Source of the DNA: DAOPXV01 sp035352535
Lineage (GTDB): Bacteria > Muiribacteriota > UBA9980
Reading direction: 5' to 3'
NCBI GenBank assembly: GCA_964545075.1
Contig: CAZJFS010000061.1
Span: forward strand, 1-23,010
Length of the DNA: 23,010 nucleotides
The notes under the pieces are model-generated. The model searched no databases, was not told where the DNA came from, and saw only the letters and a program-made list of their open reading frames with translations. The position numbers and the translations under genes are program-made. Below are positions 1-7,422 of this stretch, in pieces. Position 1 is the stretch's first letter, and every line of letters begins with the position of its first letter.

Positions 1-693
1 GGAGTCTCTGGTGCCGGTCATTAACATCCAGGGGATTTTCACCGAACCGAAAGACTTTTTGGGATCGCCCAGTTTTGGAACGCTCGGACTAAAGGCGACC
101 GCCGCTTTTATGCGCGCATCGGTCAATATCTGGCCGCGAATGAAGCTCTGGCCGCTGACCGCCTGCGTCGTAACGGCGCCGAATGAATGCCCCGACATGC
201 CGGCGCGGTTAAGATCCATCCGGCCTTTAAGCGCGTTACCGGAGGTTTTGTTCCATATCTCAAGCTGATCGAGGACGGCGGAAACATCTTTTACGCGGAG
301 AATATAGTTTTGAAAATTCGCCTCTTCCTTCAGCGCCGCGAGCCGTTCCGATTTTTGTTTGTCTTTCCAGACGGAGGAGTCGCTTCCCGGATGCTGGATA
401 AAAACAGCGGCGTAACCCCGCGCGGACCAGTGTTCTCCGAGAAATACGTTTCCCTCGCGCGAGCCGCCCAGGCCGTGGCTGAACATGACCACCGCCGCCG
501 GCGCCTTAGCGGCCGGAAGATATAAGCGTATCGGAATATCTCGCTTGCGGCTAACGTCAGTGACCGTAAGATCGACTATCTCGGGCTTGAAACCCGCCGG
601 AATCGAAAGCGGATCATAAGCCGCGAAAGCCGGAATCACGGAGATCAACGAAAAAATAAATATGAATAGAGTTAACTTCAACGTCAGCTTCAT
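1..693 (-). CDS. Exported alpha/beta hydrolase, dienelactone-hydrolase-like (3' end cut by the window)
   Basis: The first 231 codons of this gene lie in the window and the reading frame runs off at position 1, so the C-terminus is missing. Translated from the ATG at 691-693, the protein opens with a basic, then hydrophobic signal peptide ending near PAFA-AYD (residue 25). It then shows an oxyanion-type HGLGG (73-77), the nucleophile elbow GHSFG with Ser170, and a strand ending TGTRD, whose Asp230 is in the right place for the catalytic acid. The catalytic His would be beyond the edge. This order fits the alpha/beta hydrolase fold of predicted dienelactone hydrolases and PAF-acetylhydrolase-like enzymes; the substrate is unknown. 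Its ATG overlaps the TGA of the preceding gene (ATGA at 690-693), which indicates translational coupling to the YaiI/YqxD gene. Confidence 0.85.
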   Translation of the reverse strand, partial: MKLTLKLTLFIFIFSLISVIPAFAAYDPLSIPAGFKPEIVDLTVTDVSRKRDIPIRLYLPAAKAPAAVVMFSHGLGGSREGNVFLGEHWSARGYAAVFIQHPGSDSSVWKDKQKSERLAALKEEANFQNYILRVKDVSAVLDQLEIWNKTSGNALKGRMDLNRAGMSGHSFGAVTTQAVSGQSFIRGQILTDARIKAAVAFSPSVPKLGDPKKSFGSVKIPWMLMTGTRDS

Positions 694-1133
694 TTCGGCT
701 TAGCTCCTTCTATTACCTCTATCAGAACTTTTTCAAACTTTTCATCTTCTTCGTTCGTGCGTTTCTTCGGATTCGGCGTTTTGCCGCCCGAGCGCCTTAT
801 CTTAGCTGATTCGTGCCTGAAGCTCAGCAACGAATCTATATTAGAATTATCATATATAAATCCGTTCTGATTGATAACGAAATTTTTCGGCGACATGGCG
901 AGCGAGGCCAGCCCATGGTCCTGCGTAACGATGATATCGCCGGCTTTTATGCCGTTGACGATGGCGTAATCGACCGAATCCGCGTGCTGATCGACCGTAA
1001 CGACGGTTGAATAGCCGTCATTTAAGACATGGCTCGTGTCTATGAACATAAATACGGGGATTGAATATTTACTGGCGATTCTCACTATTATTTCTTTAAC
1101 GGGGCACGCGTCAGCGTCGACTAATATTCTCAT
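690..1133 (-). CDS. yaiI: UPF0178 / DUF188 family protein (YaiI/YqxD), PIN-like fold
   Basis: This 147-residue protein has the family's usual length and hallmarks: an N-terminal MRILVDADACPVK (1-13), VVTVDQHADSVDYAIV (44-59), VTQDHGLAS (69-77) and a late RRSGGKTP motif followed by a charged tail. The acidic residues DAD and DHAD are arranged as in PIN-like nucleases, and that is the usual inference for the family, but no biochemical role is established. An AAGGA ribosome site lies about 12 nt before the ATG. The gene sits 51 bp downstream of a methyltransferase, and its stop overlaps the start of the exported hydrolase. The context gives no clue to its job. Confidence 0.9.
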   Translation of the reverse strand: MRILVDADACPVKEIIVRIASKYSIPVFMFIDTSHVLNDGYSTVVTVDQHADSVDYAIVNGIKAGDIIVTQDHGLASLAMSPKNFVINQNGFIYDNSNIDSLLSFRHESAKIRRSGGKTPNPKKRTNEEDEKFEKVLIEVIEGAKPK

Positions 1134-1184
1134 AATGTTATTTTCCTTATAATATAAAATAATATCGATAAGTTCATCACAATG

Positions 1185-1955
1185 TTAATTTTTTACCGCA
1201 AGCGTCGCGATAAATGTTTTTATATATGAATCCAGCGGATCGTAGTTTGAAATGTCTTCATAAAATCCGTTGATGCTAAAGCCCGCCTTTATCTGCCCCC
1301 CGATCTGCGAATCCAGCGAATGGCCGAACTCCAGAGGAACTTTGTTTTTGATTTTTTGATCTAATTCATTTTTCGGGAGCTGTTCGATATCCGAATATGG
1401 AATTTTATATCTGACCTTGAAAATTTTTTCTTCGTCCATGGCCTTCAGATCGAAAATATAAGTAACCGGATTACCAAAACCGGTCAGCAATCTACCGCCT
1501 TTTTTCAACACCCGAAAGCATTCGCTCCATACGATCTCTACGTTTTCAACGAAACAGTTGGAAACCGGATGAAAAATAATATCGAATGATTCGTTTTCAA
1601 ACGCGGACAGATCTTTCATGTCACCCTGCATGAGTTTGATTTTCAGGCAGTCCCTTTCCGCGACATATTTATCTTTTTCCAATTGCGCCGGACAGTTATC
1701 AAAAACCGTTACAACCGCGCCGGCCGCTGAAAGTATCGGACCCTGCTGGCCGCCTCCGGAAGCAAGACAAAGTATTTCCCGGTCCTTAACATCTCCGAAC
1801 CATTCACGGGGCACGAAAATAGTCGGCGTGAGCAAAAGACGCCACGAGTCGTTCCGGGCGTCGTTAATTGCCTGAGAATCGACCGGCCTGGTCCATTGAT
1901 TTCCGATCTCGACTTCATTTGTCCATGCCTGTTTATTATGCTGTACGATATCCAT
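1185..1955 (-). CDS. Class I SAM-dependent methyltransferase
   Basis: The 256-residue protein carries the SAM-binding motif I as ILCLASGGGQQGP (61-73). It is followed by the acidic strand-2 end VTVFDNC (82-88), the QGDM motif III and the FDIIFHPVSNCFV strand 4, and then a typical FRVLKKGGRLLTG post-motif. The C-terminal third, with PVTYIFD and a GHSLDSQIGGQIKAGF stretch, looks like a substrate lid. The fold is certain, but the substrate cannot be read from the sequence; a small-molecule methyltransferase is more likely than an RNA or protein one. Start choice is firm: GGAGG lies 8 nt upstream of the ATG. A small open frame of doubtful reality (1936-2148) overlaps its first 20 nt, and tRNA-Sec lies about 200 bp upstream. 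Confidence 0.9.
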   Translation of the reverse strand: MDIVQHNKQAWTNEVEIGNQWTRPVDSQAINDARNDSWRLLLTPTIFVPREWFGDVKDREILCLASGGGQQGPILSAAGAVVTVFDNCPAQLEKDKYVAERDCLKIKLMQGDMKDLSAFENESFDIIFHPVSNCFVENVEIVWSECFRVLKKGGRLLTGFGNPVTYIFDLKAMDEEKIFKVRYKIPYSDIEQLPKNELDQKIKNKVPLEFGHSLDSQIGGQIKAGFSINGFYEDISNYDPLDSYIKTFIATLAVKN

Positions 1956-2148
1956 TATCCGGCCTCCAGGTTTTTTTATTCAACTTCAATATATTCAACG
2001 AATGAAAATATTTCGTGACGATCGATTTAATCGGAAGCAGTTTTAATTTTACGGATTTGAAATTTGCGTTCGCTCCGAGAGGAAGCAAAAGAAACTTTTT
2101 TAATATTTCAATAGTTTCTTCGTTCGAAACAAGGCCGGGAATACGCAT
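1936..2148 (-). CDS. Possible 70-residue small protein between tRNA-Sec and the methyltransferase (doubtful)
   Basis: An open frame of 70 codons begins 9 nt past the tRNA-Sec CCA and ends 20 nt inside the methyltransferase gene. The peptide starts MRIPGLVSNEETIEILKKF and then becomes basic and hydrophobic. In its favour, the codons look like those of neighbouring genes and it fills the gap well. Against it, no Shine-Dalgarno precedes the ATG, the ATG sits inside a palindrome, and I recognise no family. It could be a leader peptide, a gene remnant or chance. Confidence 0.2.
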   Translation of the reverse strand: MRIPGLVSNEETIEILKKFLLLPLGANANFKSVKLKLLPIKSIVTKYFHSLNILKLNKKTWRPDNGYRTA

Positions 2149-2159
2149 AAATATTTATG
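2146..2159. repeat. Perfect 14-bp palindrome at the tRNA-Sec 3' end
   Basis: CATAAATATTTATG reads identically on both strands. It overlaps two bases of the tRNA's encoded CCA (2158-2160) and contains the ATG of the doubtful small frame. It is all A/T inside, with no T-run beyond, so it is not a convincing terminator. It may help 3' processing or be chance in AT-rich DNA. Confidence 0.4.
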
Positions 2160-2249
2160 GCGGAAAGGGGAACGAATCGAACGCTCCAGACTCATTTCTG
2201 AGTCCTACCGGTTTTGAAGACCGGCCGGGCCACCAGACCCATCCCTTCC
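2158..2249 (-). tRNA. selC: tRNA-Sec (anticodon UCA)
   Basis: Read on the minus strand, the 92-nt gene folds as a selenocysteine tRNA. The acceptor GGAAGGGA pairs with CCCTTTCC, with one G-U and an A-C mismatch at the inner end. It has a long 6-bp D stem with a TGGT loop (TGGGTC/GGCCCG), an anticodon stem CCGGT/ACCGG around loop CTTCAAA, and anticodon TCA (2215-2217). The long variable arm has a GACTCA/TGAGTC stem and a GAAA loop. The T arm is GAGCG-TTCGATT-CGTTC, followed by discriminator G and an encoded CCA. The D stem, long variable arm, G73 and UCA anticodon together exclude a Ser or suppressor tRNA. It implies that SelA, SelB and SelD exist elsewhere in the genome. The 5' end is only 19 bp after the PLD gene's stop, so it is probably co-transcribed with it; a TATAAA about 18 nt upstream, without a clear -35, could be an own promoter. 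Confidence 0.95.
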
Positions 2250-2268
2250 ATGAACTTTTATTCTTATT

Positions 2269-3792
2269 TTATATCAGCGGGCGCAGGAACGAGAGCTTAT
2301 AAAACATATTCAATTTTTTTAATATTTCAGGAGCCGTATGAGATTCGGGTCCGAAAGTCGGAACGGGTTTCCCGTCCTTTCCGATCCTCATCTTATATTC
2401 AACCGAATTTCCGATCGATTCGAGAATGCGCAAAGCCGATCTTTGCGCAAAAGATTTCGAGTTGAACGCGACGGCGATCTCCGAATTTATCTGTTCGCTC
2501 ATCGGATCCATATTATAAGAGCTCACTATCGCGATCTCGCGGTCGAAAACAAAAACTTTCGAGTGGAGCTTTCCGAGGCCTTTGAACGCGAAAATCCTGC
2601 AATTTGGCAGTTTCAGAAGCAGTTTCTCCCATTCGTTTACGAAAAAAGCCAGAGTAAAAGGCTTTTCAGATGATTCGGCGCTGTTGGTCTGTACGATTAT
2701 CTTGACGCCACGCGAATCAGCTTCGAGAAGAGCCTTCATGGCTTCGTCGGTAACGACGAAATAAGGGTTCTGGATAATGATCTCGCTGCGAGCGCTTTTG
2801 ATCAGTTCGACGACCGCTGGAGTTATATTATTGAGCGTGCCCTTGAACGAATGCTTATCCAGGATCACGGCCGGACAAGATCTGTCGCCGAAAAACGGCC
2901 TGTATGTTACGTATGATTGAAGGTTTTTATATCTCGAAAGTTCGCCGCCGAATTTTTCAATGCTTTCGATCAGGGCCTTGTCGCTTAACGATGATTTATC
3001 GATAAGCCCCATCCCTAACATATATTTTTCCATGAGTTGTCTTATAAGTTCGAGTTCCGAAGAGCGGGAAACCCAGTTTCCGAAGAAATCCTTTTTAACG
3101 TTGAACACGCTGTGAGAATCGAACTCCTCGTCAAACGCGACTTTAAGCTTGGCCGCGGTTTCCTTTCCCCTTAGCAATACGTCGGTATCCTGGTACGTAT
3201 CGTTCGGAAAATCGCGGGCATCGATAAAATAATTTCGCGCTATATTGCGACCGCCCGTTATTGACCATTCGTCGTCGACAATGATGATCTTGTCATGGTT
3301 GGAGCACAATATATTTCTCGGATTCAAGAAAAGGCTGATGACGTTACTGCTTAAAGGATTATAAACATGAATGGCGACGTTCGGCAATTCAACGAGTTCC
3401 TGGAGGTAGTCCTGACTTTTCATTTTTTTCGCCAGATCGCCCGCCCCACGCGCGTCGATCATGAACCTGATCTTTACTCCCTCTTTCGCCTTTTTTTGTA
3501 AAAGTCCGAGCAGAGCCATTCCGAAAACGTCGCGATCGACTATGAAGGATGTGGCGTCTATCGTTTTTTTAGCGTTTGAAATTATATACCATCGCGCGTA
3601 CCACGCCTCGACGTTATCGGTCAAAAGCCGCGCGGTTGTGGAAGCCGCTCCGAATTTAGAAGCGATGTCCTCAAACGCCGCCGCCGGCGAATTAACGGCG
3701 GACTGCTGGCAGAATCCCGTAATAACGGTGATGTTTAGGATCATCAAAAAGATCATTAAACTTATAAATAGAGACCTGAAGGTTTTTATCAT
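2269..3792 (-). CDS. Exported phospholipase D superfamily protein with two HKD motifs (cardiolipin-synthase-like)
   Basis: The 507-residue protein starts with a signal peptide or anchor (hydrophobic residues 7-27). A Cys follows at 28, but it is preceded by Phe and is not a lipobox. Both catalytic half-sites are intact: HDKIIIVD (H166, K168, D173) followed by the GGRN of motif 1, and HSKVFVFD (H410, K412, D417) followed by SSYNMD. Two HKD sites in one chain form one active site acting through a phospho-histidine intermediate, as in PLD and cardiolipin synthase. Lack of the two N-terminal membrane helices of classical Cls, together with export, suggests a periplasmic or outer-envelope phosphatidyl-transferase or hydrolase. 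GGAGG precedes the ATG by 10 nt, and a near-consensus promoter lies in the 86-bp gap upstream. tRNA-Sec follows immediately. Confidence 0.88.
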   Translation of the reverse strand: MIKTFRSLFISLMIFLMILNITVITGFCQQSAVNSPAAAFEDIASKFGAASTTARLLTDNVEAWYARWYIISNAKKTIDATSFIVDRDVFGMALLGLLQKKAKEGVKIRFMIDARGAGDLAKKMKSQDYLQELVELPNVAIHVYNPLSSNVISLFLNPRNILCSNHDKIIIVDDEWSITGGRNIARNYFIDARDFPNDTYQDTDVLLRGKETAAKLKVAFDEEFDSHSVFNVKKDFFGNWVSRSSELELIRQLMEKYMLGMGLIDKSSLSDKALIESIEKFGGELSRYKNLQSYVTYRPFFGDRSCPAVILDKHSFKGTLNNITPAVVELIKSARSEIIIQNPYFVVTDEAMKALLEADSRGVKIIVQTNSAESSEKPFTLAFFVNEWEKLLLKLPNCRIFAFKGLGKLHSKVFVFDREIAIVSSYNMDPMSEQINSEIAVAFNSKSFAQRSALRILESIGNSVEYKMRIGKDGKPVPTFGPESHTAPEILKKLNMFYKLSFLRPLI

Positions 3793-3832
3793 AATTGTCA
3801 GCCTCCGATTTAATTTAAAAATTTCATGTATT

Positions 3833-3861
3833 ATTATATCACTTTAATGAAAATTATTCAA
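3833..3861 (-). promoter_or_regulatory. Sigma70-type promoter for the PLD gene and probably tRNA-Sec
   Basis: On the minus strand TTGAAT (3856-3861) is followed after exactly 17 bp by a perfect TATAAT (3833-3838). Initiation near 3826 would leave a leader of about 34 nt containing the GGAGG site of the PLD gene. It lies in the gap after the SpoU gene's stop, so the PLD-tRNA-Sec unit need not depend on readthrough from upstream. Confidence 0.7.
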
Positions 3862-3878
3862 TCGCTCCCGGATACCGG

Positions 3879-4316
3879 TTATTTTTCTTTTTTCATAAGT
3901 CTGTCGTACATTATCAGGCTTCCGGTCACGGCGACGTTATAGCATCCCTTGAAGCACGGAATTTTAATGACTTCATGGCACATGTCGAGCGCCTTGCGCG
4001 ACATTCCGTTGTCCTCTGAACCGAGCAGATAGACCGCGCGATCAAGGTGTTTATATTCGCGGATGTCGGTCGCATCCGCGGAATTTTCGACGCCTACGAG
4101 CCGGCAGCTGTATGGAATATGGGCGTAAAAATCATCCAGGTCGGCATACTGAAAAAGCGGAATACGCTGAAACGTGCTGTAAACATCGGAAGGCTGCTTT
4201 TTGTAGCGGTGGCCGACGATGAAGATAAAATCGGCGCCGAGATTTTCGGCCGAGCGCCATAATATGCCGAGGTTATGGTATGTTTTGCTATTTTCTATGC
4301 CTATTCCAAAATACAT
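3879..4316 (-). CDS. SpoU/TrmH-family RNA 2'-O-ribose methyltransferase, minimal single-domain form
   Basis: The 145-residue protein is a bare SPOUT catalytic domain without an N-terminal RNA-binding extension. It shows the three SpoU motifs: motif 1 HNLGILWRSAENLGADF (14-30), motif 2 YLLGSEDNGMS (95-105) and motif 3 KIPCFKGCYNVAVTG (117-131), followed by SLIMYDR. These build the trefoil knot that binds SAM, and Arg21 corresponds to the catalytic arginine. The NVAVxGSxxMYDR form of motif 3 belongs to a short subfamily in many bacteria whose RNA target, tRNA or rRNA, is not known to me. AGGA lies 7 nt before the ATG. The gene is 37 bp downstream of the isomerase-like gene, with no visible functional link. 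Confidence 0.9.
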   Translation of the reverse strand: MYFGIGIENSKTYHNLGILWRSAENLGADFIFIVGHRYKKQPSDVYSTFQRIPLFQYADLDDFYAHIPYSCRLVGVENSADATDIREYKHLDRAVYLLGSEDNGMSRKALDMCHEVIKIPCFKGCYNVAVTGSLIMYDRLMKKEK

Positions 4317-4353
4317 TTGATTTCCTTTCGATACGCATGACGCGAGGCTGGAT

Positions 4354-5541
4354 TTATCTGAAAAACTCTTCGACCACGGTCGTATGGTCGCCGTTACAGA
4401 TTATATGATGATTGCCGTATGGATTTTTCAGGAAATAATCGGTCCCGCGCCCGACCTTCACTTCGATCTGCGTCCTGCAAAGATTTTCCAGGTCGAGATT
4501 TTTAGTTATGACGGCGGGCGAAACGAAAAACTCCTTAAGGTTCGATGAAAGCTTGAATATGGTCCCTTCGCCCTCTGGAATAAGTCCCTTTATGCCGACG
4601 CCGATCCTCGATTCAAAATGGCTTTCAAATTTATAGCTCGCGGTCATATCGAGTGGGACGGTGCAATGGGCCATTACGACGGAATTTTCTCCTGCGTCTA
4701 TGGACGACGGATTCGCCATGAAAACCTGCTTTTTAGAAAGAGTTTTAAGGATGAGCATCGACAGCATCGCCGGTATGTCGCCCTCGCAGCCCGCTACGAA
4801 GCCCTCGCCGTTTAAAAGCGACAGCCCCAGGCATCCGGTGTTTTTAACCGAATCCAGCAGATCGAAGCACCTGAGCGTGAATCCCTTTAAATTGTGCCTT
4901 TCGCATAACGCTTTAAGGCTCTCATAAATGTTGAGCGCGCCTTTAAGCGCCTCAGGTTTGAAGCCCTTTTTCAGTATCTCGATTTCCTTGGGCGAGTTGA
5001 CGTCGTGGCCTTTCTTGATCTCGGCCAGCACTTCCTTCATGGGAATATCGACGAGCTCGATGCCGAATAACTTTTTGACGGCCTTGTAATCGACCGAAGA
5101 AGCTATAAGCCAGTCCGAAGGATTGCCCATAACGCCGAGTTTCATTTTTTTGAAAGACGATTTCGCGTCAAATACGGCCTTTATCGTTTTAAGGCGAGCC
5201 GCCGCCTGAGACGCGCTGCCGTGAATTATCTCGCCCCGAAGGCCTTTTGCCCTGATGAAAGCGAGTATCTCCATAGCCGCCGGAAGCGAATTGTGAAGAT
5301 TGGTCGTAAGAAGGAAATACGGCGGCTTTATACGTTCATATATTTTTTTGAACTCGTATTCCGTTCCTCCTGATTTAACGAAAATAATTGAAATAGGAGC
5401 CTTTTCAACCTCGCTCAAGGGAATGGCGACGAGACCGCTTCCGAGTGATTTTTCGATGCCTCCTATGAAATCCGCGAGACTTTTATCGATAACCGCTGAG
5501 TCGTGGACCGGTGATACCAGATTATAAACGCCTATATGCAT
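4354..5541 (-). CDS. L-fucose/L-arabinose isomerase-like protein (FucI/AraA superfamily, COG2407 type)
   Basis: The 395-residue protein has a Rossmann-like N-terminal half with LGVMGNPSDWLIAS (135-148), characteristic of fucose-isomerase-related proteins. Its C-terminal half carries the likely metal site: the acidic pair in AGCEGDIPAM (250-259, Glu253), IDAGENSV (281-288, Asp282) and GNHHIICNGDH (376-386). The superfamily interconverts aldoses and ketoses in a Mn-dependent reaction, with Glu, Asp and His as metal ligands. This shorter type is annotated as an isomerase by homology only, and its sugar substrate is unknown. No sugar kinase, aldolase or transporter accompanies it, so a catabolic operon is not supported. 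GGAGA lies 9 nt before the ATG. The 59-residue basic protein precedes it by 26 bp. Confidence 0.75.
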   Translation of the reverse strand: MHIGVYNLVSPVHDSAVIDKSLADFIGGIEKSLGSGLVAIPLSEVEKAPISIIFVKSGGTEYEFKKIYERIKPPYFLLTTNLHNSLPAAMEILAFIRAKGLRGEIIHGSASQAAARLKTIKAVFDAKSSFKKMKLGVMGNPSDWLIASSVDYKAVKKLFGIELVDIPMKEVLAEIKKGHDVNSPKEIEILKKGFKPEALKGALNIYESLKALCERHNLKGFTLRCFDLLDSVKNTGCLGLSLLNGEGFVAGCEGDIPAMLSMLILKTLSKKQVFMANPSSIDAGENSVVMAHCTVPLDMTASYKFESHFESRIGVGIKGLIPEGEGTIFKLSSNLKEFFVSPAVITKNLDLENLCRTQIEVKVGRGTDYFLKNPYGNHHIICNGDHTTVVEEFFR

Positions 5542-5567
5542 ATTAGAGTCTCCATTTTTATTAATTA

Positions 5568-5747
5568 TTATTTGATGTTCTTAATTTCCTCGTCGATGAC
5601 TCTCGCCGATTTCTTCTTCTCGAGCTTCCTGTCGTAGCCTTCTTCGCTATGCGGTTTCGTGACGAGGTTCATTCCCCTGGCGTTATCGCGCGCGACTCTT
5701 TTAACCGCCTTTACCAGATTAAATTTTTTAACTTTCTTTTTCTTCAT
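5568..5747 (-). CDS. Small very basic protein, 59 residues, overlapping the TPR gene
   Basis: This short gene encodes MKKKKVKKFNLVKAVKRVAR at its N-terminus, then a middle RGMNLVTKPHSEEGYDRK and a Lys/Glu-rich tail ending NIK. About a third of its residues are Lys or Arg. AGGAAG lies about 7 nt upstream of the ATG, and its first 20 nt overlap the end of the TPR gene, which suggests translational coupling. Its codon use matches its neighbours. I recognise no family; nucleic-acid or ribosome binding is a composition-based guess. The isomerase-like gene follows after 26 bp. Confidence 0.6.
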   Translation of the reverse strand: MKKKKVKKFNLVKAVKRVARDNARGMNLVTKPHSEEGYDRKLEKKKSARVIDEEIKNIK

Positions 5748-7374
5748 GATATTTCTTCCTTATAGCGTTTATGTAGGCGTCAATTATATCAATGTACGCC
5801 GAATATTCCGATGTTTCCCCGCCGCCGGTTCCGGAAAGGCGATGCCAGGCGGCCCGTCCTCTTTCAAACATCGCAAGCGCCTCGCCGTAATTCGCCGAAC
5901 GGTAACGGAGCATTCCGATAAGGCATGAGCCCGATATCTGTTCAAAAATATGATTATTCGAAGAGACGTCTTTTTTTTCCATGGATATGCTTCTAATAAA
6001 AAAATCGGCGGCGGTCTCATATTCGCCTTTTTTTATATAGAGGGCGCCCATATTGAAACAGCTCTGCAAAACGTCGCGATGGCCGGGTTCCAGCCTTGCC
6101 GATCTTATCTTAAGAGACCTTGTAAGATATTCGAAAGCCATTTCATGATCGCCGGCGTCGCAATAAATTTTTCCGAGCCCGTTATAGATTGCGGCCGCGT
6201 CGAGTTCATCGATTCCGGGGTTGGACGTGGCTATCGCAAGCGCCTTTTCATAACATTTAACGGCGGCGTCATAATTTTGAAGCCCGATATACACTTCCGC
6301 CATATGATTATAACTTTCCATTATTTTAGGATGGGATTCGCCGTATTGGGAGATGTCCATTTCAAGCGAGCGTTCGAAATATTCCAGCGCTTTTTCATAT
6401 TCGCCAAAATCGAGGTAGGCGCTTCCGATGTTGTGATAAGTGATCGCGATGTAGGGATGCTTTTCTCCGAAGGCCGCGAGTTTTATTTCAAGCGAGCGCC
6501 GATGATATCTGAGCGCTTTCTTATAATCGCCAAGGTTGGAATAAACAAGGCCCATGTTGTTGTAGCATGTCGCTATGGCCGGATGGCGCCTGCCGAATTT
6601 TTTTATCCTTATTCCGAGGACGCGTCCGTAATATTCAAGGGCTTCTTCATATTCGCCGAGTTCGAGATGCACGTCGCCAATGTCGTTTAACGTCGTCGCG
6701 GTATATATGTTTTCTTCGCCCAGAACGGCCGACCTTATATTCAATGCCTTTTCAAAAAATTCGAAAGCCTCGGCGTATTTTTGAACGTCGAGATAAAAAT
6801 CGCCAAGATTATTATATGTAGCGGCCGTAGCCGGATCCGACCCGCCGAAAATCTCAGTTCTTATCTCCAGCGCTTCTTTAAGCATATCGCTCGCGCCTTC
6901 GAACTTTCCCCGTTTTAAAAGCAAGACGCCGATATCATTATAAAGTTGGGCGGTGAGCGCGTCGCGGGGACCGCATTCTGAAAGGCTTATATTTAAAGCC
7001 ATATCGTAATATCTGGAAGCCGCCTCATAATCGCCGGAAAAATAATACGCCTGGCCGAAATAATTATATGCCCGGGCTATGCTTTTAATGTTTCGCGGCG
7101 GGCGCTGAAGGATACCGAGGGCCTTTTCAAAATAATCGAAGGCGTCGGCGAATCTGGCTTTCAATGAACTGAGCCGGCCGAGCCCTTCATATATTTCAGC
7201 TTCCAGCGCGGCGTCCGAAACGCCGCTATCGATTATCGCGTCCATGGCCTCGTCGAATTTCCTGGTCGCTTTTTTTACCTCGCCCATATTGAGAGCTGAA
7301 AGCGCTGAAACATAGATTTTTTTCAATGCCTTCAATTCCTTGTTATTATCCTTCGCCATTTTTAAAAAGTCCAA
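5728..7374 (-). CDS. Tetratricopeptide-repeat protein, about 12 kinesin-light-chain-type TPRs
   Basis: Nearly the whole 548-residue chain is TPR units of about 42 residues, as in kinesin-light-chain and NPHP3-type repeats. The recurrent signature is YNNLGxxYxxxGxYxxALxYFEKALxI followed by a short linker with HPxxA. About twelve units can be counted from residue 18 to 515, the central ones (5-8) being the most regular. There is no signal peptide, membrane segment or catalytic domain, so it is probably a cytoplasmic scaffold. The start is TTG at 7374 because GAGG lies 9 nt before it; the first ATG (7359) has no ribosome site and would remove only five residues. The C-terminus overlaps the 59-residue basic protein, which may be a partner. 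Confidence 0.85.
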   Translation of the reverse strand: MDFLKMAKDNNKELKALKKIYVSALSALNMGEVKKATRKFDEAMDAIIDSGVSDAALEAEIYEGLGRLSSLKARFADAFDYFEKALGILQRPPRNIKSIARAYNYFGQAYYFSGDYEAASRYYDMALNISLSECGPRDALTAQLYNDIGVLLLKRGKFEGASDMLKEALEIRTEIFGGSDPATAATYNNLGDFYLDVQKYAEAFEFFEKALNIRSAVLGEENIYTATTLNDIGDVHLELGEYEEALEYYGRVLGIRIKKFGRRHPAIATCYNNMGLVYSNLGDYKKALRYHRRSLEIKLAAFGEKHPYIAITYHNIGSAYLDFGEYEKALEYFERSLEMDISQYGESHPKIMESYNHMAEVYIGLQNYDAAVKCYEKALAIATSNPGIDELDAAAIYNGLGKIYCDAGDHEMAFEYLTRSLKIRSARLEPGHRDVLQSCFNMGALYIKKGEYETAADFFIRSISMEKKDVSSNNHIFEQISGSCLIGMLRYRSANYGEALAMFERGRAAWHRLSGTGGGETSEYSAYIDIIDAYINAIRKKYHEEKES

Positions 7375-7422
7375 ATCGCTAAACCTCGATATTTATTTTC
7401 AAACCCCATGTCGAATGTTTTT

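Noticed and set aside
3690..3792. PLD protein as a lipoprotein because of Cys28 after the hydrophobic N-terminus.
   Set aside because: The residues before the Cys (TGF) do not fit a lipobox; a normal signal peptide or anchor is more likely.
5950..6690. A 246-codon open frame on the plus strand across the TPR gene.
   Set aside because: It is antisense to regular TPR repeats, whose periodic codons keep the opposite frame open; its translation has no family features and no ribosome site.
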